From Thermohalobaculum sp039815685 (lineage in GTDB: Bacteria; Pseudomonadota; Alphaproteobacteria; Rhodobacterales; Rhodobacteraceae): a stretch of DNA of 64,000 nt. The notes beneath the pieces were generated by a model. That model worked only from the letters and a program-made list of their open reading frames with translations. It had not been told where the DNA came from and did not search any database. The position numbers and the translations under genes are program-made. The stretch is from contig JBCBYV010000019.1 of NCBI GenBank assembly GCA_039815685.1, positions 1-64,000 of the forward strand, written 5' to 3'. The stretch's first letter is position 1, and every line of letters starts with the position of its first letter. Positions 8,965 through 16,607 of the stretch are shown here, in pieces.

Positions 8965-9603
8965 TCAGCGGCGGGGACGGCGGAGCAGGATGGTGCCGAC
9001 GATGCCCGCGCCGATGAAGAGGGCAAGGCCTCCGGGCAGCGGCACGACCTGGGAGAGGCGGAAGCCGGCGGATGAGCTCTCACCCTCGGCGAGCGCCTGC
9101 GTCAGCATGGTGTCATCGGTGAAGGCGACCGTAAGCTCCGTGGTCGGAAACATCGTTGGCCGAAGGTTCGGCACGGGCGTGTCGTCGGGGCTGCCCGGCT
9201 CGGTCGCGAATACCGAGAAATCGGCTGCATCGAAGACGGTCAGACCGCGGTTCAGGAGATCGACCCCCAAGGGTCCGTCGCCGGTGGCGATGCCATCGGC
9301 TGAGAAGGACGGGGCATCTTCCGGACGCGGCCCCGTGGGCGCGTCGCCTGCATCATCGAAGAGGATGCCGGTGTGGTCGTTCTCGAACTCGAAGCTCTCG
9401 GCGTCGATATCCGCCTGTGGCGGTTCGGTTTCGCGCTGCTCTCCGGGGTCGGTGCCGCCTTCAGCGTTCTCGATTACCGCGTTCGGGATTGCCACTCGGT
9501 AGCCGGTGGTCGCTGCCGAGGCCGTTGCAGCCATCGCCACGATCCCTATGCCGAGGGTGGCGAGGAACCCGATGGTCGGTGTCGCTTTCTTGATGGGACG
9601 CAT
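8965..9603 (-). CDS. Exported protein with VPLPA-CTERM-type sorting tail
   Basis: This 212-residue protein has a signal peptide (hydrophobic stretch about residues 10-32, ending ASA) and an acidic, low-complexity body. The last 26 residues read VPLPGG, a hydrophobic helix, then RRPRR. That tripartite end is the VPLPA-CTERM variant of PEP-CTERM tails cut by exosortases. VPLPGG differs from the consensus VPLPA at one position. Start ATG 9603 has GGAG six bases upstream. The function of the body is unknown; it may be a surface or matrix protein. No exosortase gene is in this window. Confidence 0.72.
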   Translation of the reverse strand: MRPIKKATPTIGFLATLGIGIVAMAATASAATTGYRVAIPNAVIENAEGGTDPGEQRETEPPQADIDAESFEFENDHTGILFDDAGDAPTGPRPEDAPSFSADGIATGDGPLGVDLLNRGLTVFDAADFSVFATEPGSPDDTPVPNLRPTMFPTTELTVAFTDDTMLTQALAEGESSSAGFRLSQVVPLPGGLALFIGAGIVGTILLRRPRR

Positions 9604-9818
9604 CGTCTTCTCCCGCTCGGAAAGAGTGGTTGAACGCGTCATCTCAAACTGCACGTGGGCCTATTCGCAGACCGCTAACAAACCTGCTGCGAATGCGAAC
9701 TGAATATCAGCATGCTGCGGTTGCGATCAAACGTAATCGTCACCGGAGGCGGTTTTTTGCAGAGCGTTGAGCCGTGCCTGTTTCGGATGCACCTCTCCGG
9801 GTGCGGGATACCTTGCCG

Positions 9819-12080
9819 CTAGCGGGCGGTGGCGCTGGCTGGCATGGGCGGCGCTTCGTCGAGCTCGTCCGGATAGGCGCCCGTCTCGGGGTCGAGGCGG
9901 TGGGCGGCGATGCGACCGGCATAAAGCTCGGCCGTCACCTGGAGGTTTAGGGTCCCGGCGCGCCAGTCCTCGGATTTCGCTAGCGCGCGGAAGACCTGGT
10001 GCAGGCAGCTGTCGGCGGTGTCCCAGTCCCGCGCGCGGTAGGCGGCGACGAGGGCGGATTGGGCCGCGGCATAGCGCTCGAACCCGGGGCTCGCGACGTC
10101 CTTGGCGTAGCCGATGAGCGCGAAGATGCGGACGGGCTGGGCGCGGCCTTTCACGCTGACGGTGTCGAGTTCGATGGTTGCGAACTCGTCGCCGATAAGC
10201 TCCACGACGGCGTCGCTGACCAGCACATCGACGCCGAAGAGCTTGGTCTGACCCTCGAGCCTGGAGGTCACGTTCACATCGTCGCCGAGGGCCGAGTAGT
10301 TGAAGCGGTCTGACGAGCCCATATTGCCGACGCGACAGACGCCGGTATGAAGGCCGATGCCGATGCGGATGGGATCGAACGCTTTGCGCGCCTCCGCCGC
10401 TTCCGCCCGCAACGTCCCATTCAGGGTGGCGAGGGCCCGGCGCATGGCGAGGGCGGCGTGGCAGGCGCGGGCGGCATGCTCCTCCACATCGAGCGGGGCG
10501 TTCCAGAAGGCCATGATCGCGTCGCCGATATATTTGTCGATATAGCCGTCCTGGCGCAGGATTTCGTCCGACATCGGCGTGAAGTAGCGGTTCATGAAGT
10601 GGATGAGCTCCTCCGGCGCCATGGTCTCGGAGAGCGTGGTGAAGTTGCGGATATCGGCAAAGAGGAGCGTGATCTCCCGGTCCTCCCCGCCGAGGGCGAG
10701 GCTGTCGGGATCGGCGGCAATGCGCTTCACAAGCTCCGGCGAGAGGTAACGGCTGAAGGCGCCGCGGACGAAGCGGCGCTCCGCCTCGGTCTGCATCATC
10801 ATGACGGCGGTGGTCGGCAGATAGACGCCGATGGTCGCGAGGATCGGGTAGACGGGATCGAGCAGCAGCCGCCACTCGGTGAACGCGTACCAGGAGGTGC
10901 CGACAGCAGCCCCCATCGCGACGAGGCCGAGCAGGGCACTCCACGTGGCTCCGAGCAACGGCAGCGCGATGATCAGCAGGATGCCGATGGCGATGAAGGC
11001 AAAGACCTCGAGCCCTTCCGCCCAGTCCGGGCGCTGCAGGTGGTGGCCGAGCACCATCTGCTCCAGCGCCTGGGCGTGCAGGCTGACCCCTGGCACATTG
11101 GCCGAGAGGGGCGTGGAGCGGAGATCCTTGAGCCCCGCGGCCGAGGTGCCGATGAGGACGATATGACCGCCGACGAGCGGGGTGATCGCGGGCAGCTCCG
11201 CCTCCTCCAGCACGCGCCATGCGGACACATAACGCTGCGGCACGAAGCCCGTGTCGTGCAGGACCACTTCGCCGGCCCGCGTCGTCGGCACCTCGACGGC
11301 GCCGATCTTGGCCGCGACCATGCTGGCGATGCCGTCGTCGAGCGTCGCGGATTTGATGACATGGGTGCGGGCACGCTGGGCGACGCGGAGCGCCTCCGCC
11401 GCGAGGGTCGGGTAGATCTCGCCCTCGACGACCTGGAAGAGCGGCACGCGTCGGAGGATCGTGTCCGTGTCGTTGCGCACCGCGAAGCTGCCATTGCCGA
11501 GGGCGGCCGACTGGATGACCTCGAGATTGGTCGCAGCACCGGCAAAGGCCTCGAGACTGCTCGAGGGGTCCGGGCCGTTGATGGCGATGCCGGAGGGTCG
11601 GGTCGGGCTGCGCTCGCCCGTCGTCTCATGCGGGGCGAAGCCGGTGACGACCGGCAGCCCGGCGATGGTACTGGCGAAGCCTTCGTCCGGATCGGGCATG
11701 CGGGCAACGAGCGGTGCGAAATCCGCCTCGACGCCCGAGAGCCGCATCGCCTCACCGATCGAGCGGGGGTGGAGGCGGTCCTCCTCCGCAAAGACCATGT
11801 CGAAGACTACCGCCGCGGCACCGGCCTGGGTCAGGTTCGTGACGAGCTGGCCGACGACCGCGCGGGGCCACGGCCATTGGCCGAAGCGGCTGAGCGAGGC
11901 TTCGTCCACATCGACGATGCGCACGCCGGCCTCGTTGTAGGGCCGCGGCTCGACCTGCTGGTAGAAGTCGAACGTCCAGAGGCGCGCCTGCTCCACGATC
12001 TTGGGGTCGGAGATGCGGATGCCGACGAGCAGCACCAGCGCGACGATCCCGTAGATAAACGGCAGAAGCCGTCTGATCAT
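9819..12080 (-). CDS. CHASE2-domain adenylate/guanylate cyclase
   Basis: This 753-residue membrane protein has an N-terminal helix (about 5-22), an extracytoplasmic CHASE2 sensor (about 25-340), and three clustered helices (about 345-420). A class III nucleotide cyclase domain follows (about 470-660), with LFADIRNFTTLSE (metal-binding Asp), KYIGDAIMAFWNAP (second Asp) and LGDDVNVTSRLEG (catalytic Asn/Arg). It would make cAMP or cGMP in response to an external signal. ATG 12080 follows GGAAGG by seven bases; a TTG lies six codons upstream. A cyclic-nucleotide-binding protein is encoded 1.2 kb away, and FecR and VPLPA-CTERM genes are on the other side. Confidence 0.9.
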   Translation of the reverse strand: MIRRLLPFIYGIVALVLLVGIRISDPKIVEQARLWTFDFYQQVEPRPYNEAGVRIVDVDEASLSRFGQWPWPRAVVGQLVTNLTQAGAAAVVFDMVFAEEDRLHPRSIGEAMRLSGVEADFAPLVARMPDPDEGFASTIAGLPVVTGFAPHETTGERSPTRPSGIAINGPDPSSSLEAFAGAATNLEVIQSAALGNGSFAVRNDTDTILRRVPLFQVVEGEIYPTLAAEALRVAQRARTHVIKSATLDDGIASMVAAKIGAVEVPTTRAGEVVLHDTGFVPQRYVSAWRVLEEAELPAITPLVGGHIVLIGTSAAGLKDLRSTPLSANVPGVSLHAQALEQMVLGHHLQRPDWAEGLEVFAFIAIGILLIIALPLLGATWSALLGLVAMGAAVGTSWYAFTEWRLLLDPVYPILATIGVYLPTTAVMMMQTEAERRFVRGAFSRYLSPELVKRIAADPDSLALGGEDREITLLFADIRNFTTLSETMAPEELIHFMNRYFTPMSDEILRQDGYIDKYIGDAIMAFWNAPLDVEEHAARACHAALAMRRALATLNGTLRAEAAEARKAFDPIRIGIGLHTGVCRVGNMGSSDRFNYSALGDDVNVTSRLEGQTKLFGVDVLVSDAVVELIGDEFATIELDTVSVKGRAQPVRIFALIGYAKDVASPGFERYAAAQSALVAAYRARDWDTADSCLHQVFRALAKSEDWRAGTLNLQVTAELYAGRIAAHRLDPETGAYPDELDEAPPMPASATAR

Positions 12081-12333
12081 CGTCCAACCTTCCCTCAAGG
12101 GTATCGACTAAGTCTTGGAATGGTGGCACAGCGACCGCCACTGCGCCATGGGGAACACAGTAGTGCATGTCATATTGTGCGGTGCGGTCATAGAAACGCG
12201 TGGCGTAGGACTTGCGTCCGTCGGGTGCCGCTAAGTGCTTGCCGCAGCTCTCATGGCTGCCATACTGCGTTCGTATTTCAGCGCTTCTGCGCTTGCGTGC
12301 CTTTCGACGGGGTGACTTTAGGGAGTGATCGGG

Positions 12334-13221
12334 GTGTTCAATCCGCGCCTGGTGATGGCGACGACCTTCGGCGACCATCTTGCCGATACCTACGCGCAGC
12401 ATTTCGCGGGGCGTAAGCCGGAATATGCGGCCTATCTGCGGGGGGCGGCGACGCTGATCCTGCAGAGGATCGCGAACACGACCGCGCTCTACCACGATGC
12501 CGAGCACACCATGATGGTGACGCTGGTCGGTCAGGAGATCATCCGGGGACGGCTTCTGTCGGAGGCGCTGAAGCCCGAGGACTGGCTGCACTTCACCGTC
12601 GCACTCCTCGTGCATGACATCGGCTTCGTGCGCGGGGTCTGCAAGGGCGACAGCGATGACCGGGTGGTGATCAACGAGGCGGGCGAGACGGTTCATCTGC
12701 CCGAGGGCGCGTCGGACGCCATCCTTGCCCCCTACCATGTCGACCGGGCGAGGCTCTATGTGATGGAGCGCTTCGCGAACAGCGACATCATCGATGCGGA
12801 GCGGATCGCGCAGGCGGTGGAGTTCACGCGCTTTCCCGTGCCCTCGGCCCCGCCCTATGACGAGACAGATACCGAGCGGGCGCTGGTTCGGGCCTCGGAC
12901 CTGATCGGCCAGCTCGGCGATCCCTTCTATCTCCGCAAGATCAGGGCGCTCTATCACGAGTTCGAGGAGACGGGGGCGGCGCAGCAGCTGGGCTACGCCT
13001 CGCCACAGGATCTTGAGCGGAAGTATCCGGAGTTCTTCTGGACCCAGGTGCGGCCGGTCATCGGCAAGGCGCTCGAGCATCTCGACCAGACGGTGGAGGG
13101 CAAGCACTGGATCGCGCAGCTCTACAATCAGGTCTTCCAGGTCGACCACCAGGTGCTACTGCAGGACGCGCCGGCGGAGCTGCGTTCCTTCGGGAAGCGG
13201 GCCGGTCCAATCGGTCTTTGA
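12334..13221 (+). CDS. HD-domain phosphohydrolase
   Basis: This protein of about 295 residues has metal-ligand motifs of the HD superfamily: YHDAEHTMMV near residue 45, then LLVHDIGFVRG near residue 85, where HD is the signature pair. It is fully helical and has no signal peptide. HD enzymes hydrolyse phosphoesters, including cyclic nucleotides and (p)ppGpp. Its position between a nucleotide cyclase and a cyclic-nucleotide receptor makes a phosphodiesterase role an attractive guess only. GTG at 12334 is chosen because AGGGAG lies eight bases before it; GTG 12325 and ATG 12355 are alternatives. It is divergent from the cyclase. Confidence 0.72.
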   Translation: MFNPRLVMATTFGDHLADTYAQHFAGRKPEYAAYLRGAATLILQRIANTTALYHDAEHTMMVTLVGQEIIRGRLLSEALKPEDWLHFTVALLVHDIGFVRGVCKGDSDDRVVINEAGETVHLPEGASDAILAPYHVDRARLYVMERFANSDIIDAERIAQAVEFTRFPVPSAPPYDETDTERALVRASDLIGQLGDPFYLRKIRALYHEFEETGAAQQLGYASPQDLERKYPEFFWTQVRPVIGKALEHLDQTVEGKHWIAQLYNQVFQVDHQVLLQDAPAELRSFGKRAGPIGL

Positions 13222-13295
13222 GCGCAATGCTGCGGGCGGGCTTCTTGCCCTGAAGCACGGCTGCCGTGGCGGCGGTGAGGGGTCGCGGAACGACC

Positions 13296-13727
13296 CTAGC
13301 CGACAAGCTGGTTCGTGGCTTCGAGCCGGCCGGCGATGATGCGGATGAACTCGATCGCCATCTCCGGAAACTCGCGGAGGAGCGCCATCGCGGCCTCCTT
13401 CTCGAGGCGCAGGACTGTGAGTTCCCCGTGCGCCGCCATGGCCGTGGAACGGGGGTTGCCCGTCAGCATCGCCATCTCGCCGACGATCTCGCCCTCACCG
13501 AGCCGGGCGACGCGTTTCTCGCCATCCGGCGTCTTCACCAGCACGTCGACCGCGCCGGAGAGGACGATGAAGGCGGCGTCGCCCTCCTCGCCCTGCTCGG
13601 CGATGAGCTCGCCCGGCAGGAAGCTCAGCACGCTGCCGCTCATGGCGATGACGCGGAGGCGCGGTTCGCTCAGGGGCCGGAACATCGGCATTTTACGAAG
13701 CACTTCGATGCTGAGACGAAGGCTCAT
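13296..13727 (-). CDS. Stand-alone cyclic-nucleotide-binding (cNMP) domain protein
   Basis: This 143-residue protein is a single CAP-type beta-roll with no DNA-binding helix-turn-helix. The phosphate-binding cassette looks intact: GEIVGEMAMLTG then NPRSTAMAA, where Glu and Arg contact the cyclic phosphate and ribose. It should therefore bind cAMP or cGMP and act by protein contact. GGGGAG precedes its ATG, which also overlaps the stop of a 37-codon ORF that starts at the ABC gene's stop. The arrangement implies that it works with the ABC protein. Confidence 0.85.
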   Translation of the reverse strand: MSLRLSIEVLRKMPMFRPLSEPRLRVIAMSGSVLSFLPGELIAEQGEEGDAAFIVLSGAVDVLVKTPDGEKRVARLGEGEIVGEMAMLTGNPRSTAMAAHGELTVLRLEKEAAMALLREFPEMAIEFIRIIAGRLEATNQLVG

Positions 13728-13837
13728 CGGATCTCCCCTTGGTCGCCTCTACGGGCGGTGCTTACGCCGGGCGATGGTGCTCTCTCGGTCAGGCCCTGCA
13801 TCGGGTCCACCATCAGGCCCACCATCAGGCCCACCAT
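13724..13837 (-). CDS. 37-codon bridging ORF between ABC gene and cNMP gene
   Basis: The ATG at 13837 shares its A with the TGA of the ABC gene (TGATG). The frame stays open for 37 codons and stops at TGA 13726-13724 inside the ATGA that starts the cNMP-domain gene. Its first 12 codons are built from a 12-bp repeat (MVGL, MVGL, MVDP). There is no known function and no ribosome site of its own. It may serve only to couple translation of the two neighbours. Confidence 0.3.
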   Translation of the reverse strand: MVGLMVGLMVDPMQGLTERAPSPGVSTARRGDQGEIR

Positions 13838-13842
13838 CAGGC
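13807..13842. repeat. 12-bp tandem repeat, three perfect copies, spanning the ABC stop codon
   Basis: The unit CCACCATCAGGC is repeated at 13807, 13819 and 13831. On the minus strand each copy carries CTGATGG, so each has a potential TGA/ATG junction. The outermost one is the real stop of the ABC gene. Confidence 0.85.
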
Positions 13843-16401
13843 AACGTCTCGGCGCGCGATTGGTGACAACTTACCGTCGATCCCGATCGTGGCAATCTCA
13901 TCCGCGGCCGCTGTGTCCGCTGACTGCGTGGTAAAGGCGATCCCGGCCTCGGGCAGCTCGGCCCGGATCGCGGCGACGAGCCCGGCCTCGCCGCCTTCGT
14001 GGGCATCGGGCATCGAGGGCAGGAGGACGAAGCGCGGGCGCTTGAGGACCGCGCGGACGAGGCCCACGCGCTTCAGGGCAGCGCTCGGCAACTTTGCCTC
14101 GCGGATCGGTGCCTCCATGCCGAGGCGCACGAACTCCGCTTCGAGGCCGAGGTCGCGGATCACCTCGGAGATATGCGCGTCGATGCGGCCCCAGGCCGAG
14201 CGGCGGTCGAACCGGCGTCGCGCGTGCAGGAGATAGTCGCCGACCGTGCGGGCGGGGTTGTAGCGCGGGCTGTCGAGGGGGACGAAGATCTCGGACTTGG
14301 CGATGCGCGCGATGGCGCGTTCGCGGACGGCGAGGGCCCGTTCCTTGACGTCGTCGTCGAGCACGTCGAGCTGGTCGCGCACCTCCACGAAGTTGGCGGC
14401 GAGGGCCTGGAGGCGGGCGCGGTCCGCACGCTTGAGCTTGTGGGGAGAGCGGTTTTCGTTCGTGCCGACGATGGCGGCGGCATCGGTGACGTCGCGCCGG
14501 GCGAAGCCGCCGAGTTGGTCGAAGACACTGGTAGACTCGCCCGCCGCCTGCGCGATGACGTTGAGCGATATGGCGATCTCCCAGCCGATCTCGACCAGCA
14601 GCTTGTCGCCGCCCGTCTCCTTGAGAAGCGTCTGCACTGCCGGCTCCTCGAGGAAGTCCGCCGGTTTCGGCAGGGGCGTCTGGGGCAGGGCGAAGAGCAG
14701 GTTCGCGAAGAGCGAGCCGTTGGTGTTGAAGCGCTCCCGCTCCCAGGGCTCGATCAGGTCCTTGAGCGAGGAGACATCGCCGAGGGCCGCCCGTGCCCGG
14801 TCGAGCGGCTCGCGCCAAGCTTCCGCACGGGTTGCCGGCAGCTTCATGTCGAGGGCGAGGGCGTAGAGGAAGCGGCTGAGGCCGAAGCGCTGGCTGAGCT
14901 CGATCAGCCGGAAGTCGAGATCCTCGCGCGTCAGCACGCCGGCGGCGGCGTAGTCGATCCAGTCGCCGTAGATGTCCTCGACCGCATTGCCGGTCCGGCG
15001 TGCTTCGCGGAGATGCAGGCGGGCATCGGCGCCGTCGCGCTCTCGTGGACTGTTGCGGAAGAGGCCGTAGACGAGGTTTTCGCGGATGCTGCCCGGCACC
15101 ATGCCCGGCCGCTCCTCGACAAGCGCGATGGTTGCGCCGAGGCGGCCGAGGGGGATGTCGCGGAGCGTCGTCTCACCGACTGTCACGCGGCCGGTAGCTG
15201 GTGGTTCGAGGCCGGAAAGGAGGTGCAGGAGGGAGTGGTTGGCACCCTGCGTCCCGCCGGCGAGCGCCACGGTCTGGCCCGGCTCGAGCGTGAAGCGGCC
15301 GATGCCCGGACGTTCGGTCTCGGGCTCGGATGGCACGCCGCTGACATTGAGCGGGCCTTCGAGCGGGCCGAAGGGGCCGAGGCTGAGCTGGTCGGCCGAA
15401 AGCTGCCCCTCGGTGCTGAAGTTCTCGATCACGAAACGGTAGCGGCTGGAGAAGTCCGAGAGCCGCTGCCAGTAGTTCAGGATCGCTTTCCACGGTGCTG
15501 CCACGTCCTTGTAGGCGGCGAGCACGGCGACGAGCGCACCGATCTCGATATCGCCGCGCAGCACGGCGATGCCGCCGATGGAGTAGAACAGGAACGGCGG
15601 CAGCTGATTGATGAAGTTGTTGATCCATTTGATCGTGAACTTCCGGCGGAAGATCGCCTGGCGCAGCCGCGTGTTGGTGTAGAGGAGCCCCGAGATCTGG
15701 GCGAGGTGCCAGCGGAGCGTGCCGTTCGACCGGATCTCGGACGAGAGATTGATCGTGTCGCCGATGGCGTCGGCCACCTTGCGGGCATTCCCGGCGCGGA
15801 GGCGATTGAGGCGCACGACCTTCGCCTGGAGGAGCGGTATCAGGAAGGTCTGGATCGGATAGAAGGCGATGGCCGCCATGCCGAGCCAGAAGTCCTGCAC
15901 GAAGATGAAGGTGATGAAGACCAGCAGCAGGCCGCCCTGGAAGACCGGTGTGACGATCACTTCCCCGAAGAAGCCGCCGAGAAGCTCGATCTCGCCCATG
16001 ATCGACTGGATCGTCTCGCCCGGACGCACGGAGCGATAGCGCGCCATCGGCACGCGCATTACCCGCTCGACCAGCATGAAGCGGAGGCGGCGCAGCAGCC
16101 GCTCGCCCGCCATGCCGATGCCGACATTGATCAGCCATTTGAAGCCGTTGATGACGACGACGAGGCCGAGGAAGAGGAGGCAGAGGGCAAAGAGGAACGG
16201 TATCTGCTCCAGCTCGAAACCGAGGATGTCCCGCGGGAAGCCCGTGCCGCCGATCGCCTCGTTGATGATGGTCTTCGGGACTTCGAGCGAGAGGTAGACG
16301 AGCGGGAAGGAGGCTATCGTCAGGCCGAGCAGGATGATCTGGTCGAGCCTCGAATGCCGCCAGACGAAGCTGACCATGCCCTGGTCGCCAGCGCTGCTCA
16401 T
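13837..16401 (-). CDS. ABC exporter-like protein with degenerate, expanded nucleotide-binding domain
   Basis: This 854-residue protein has an N-terminal type IV exporter transmembrane region (about residues 20-335, six helices; the RPGETIQSIMGEIELL helix matches exporter coupling regions). The ATPase region starts near 365 but is damaged. The P-loop reads GGTQGANHS (no Gly-Lys-Ser/Thr), the Q-loop reads VEERPG, the signature is LPSAALKRVGLVRAVL instead of LSGGQ, and Walker B ends VLLPSMPD with no Asp-Glu. About 330 extra residues lie between Q-loop and signature. It probably does not hydrolyse ATP in the normal way and may be a regulator or channel. The cNMP-domain gene is coupled downstream. 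Confidence 0.78.
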   Translation of the reverse strand: MSSAGDQGMVSFVWRHSRLDQIILLGLTIASFPLVYLSLEVPKTIINEAIGGTGFPRDILGFELEQIPFLFALCLLFLGLVVVINGFKWLINVGIGMAGERLLRRLRFMLVERVMRVPMARYRSVRPGETIQSIMGEIELLGGFFGEVIVTPVFQGGLLLVFITFIFVQDFWLGMAAIAFYPIQTFLIPLLQAKVVRLNRLRAGNARKVADAIGDTINLSSEIRSNGTLRWHLAQISGLLYTNTRLRQAIFRRKFTIKWINNFINQLPPFLFYSIGGIAVLRGDIEIGALVAVLAAYKDVAAPWKAILNYWQRLSDFSSRYRFVIENFSTEGQLSADQLSLGPFGPLEGPLNVSGVPSEPETERPGIGRFTLEPGQTVALAGGTQGANHSLLHLLSGLEPPATGRVTVGETTLRDIPLGRLGATIALVEERPGMVPGSIRENLVYGLFRNSPRERDGADARLHLREARRTGNAVEDIYGDWIDYAAAGVLTREDLDFRLIELSQRFGLSRFLYALALDMKLPATRAEAWREPLDRARAALGDVSSLKDLIEPWERERFNTNGSLFANLLFALPQTPLPKPADFLEEPAVQTLLKETGGDKLLVEIGWEIAISLNVIAQAAGESTSVFDQLGGFARRDVTDAAAIVGTNENRSPHKLKRADRARLQALAANFVEVRDQLDVLDDDVKERALAVRERAIARIAKSEIFVPLDSPRYNPARTVGDYLLHARRRFDRRSAWGRIDAHISEVIRDLGLEAEFVRLGMEAPIREAKLPSAALKRVGLVRAVLKRPRFVLLPSMPDAHEGGEAGLVAAIRAELPEAGIAFTTQSADTAAADEIATIGIDGKLSPIARRDVA

Positions 16402-16607
16402 ATCGGCCCCCGGTCGTACGACGCCCCGTGCGCTTACGCTTTCGTTTATGCGGGGGTTAGCCTAGCGGCAGATCTTCGCGGCCGAAAGTGATCTGTGCCG
16501 CGATTGCGAAGATGGGTGCGGTGTGGGGCCTGCGGGTTGCCTCTGCCACGCCGGGCAGGTCTAGTCGGGTCCTGTCCAGAACCCATACCGGCCCGGTCCG
16601 GCGCGCG

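Noticed and set aside
10347..12416. 689-codon open frame on the plus strand
   Set aside because: It lies antisense to the cyclase gene, whose motifs are clear; long shadow frames are expected at this GC content and the translated sequence has no domain.
13999..16491. 830-codon open frame on the plus strand
   Set aside because: Antisense shadow of the ABC-like gene; Glu/Ala/Arg-rich with no motif.
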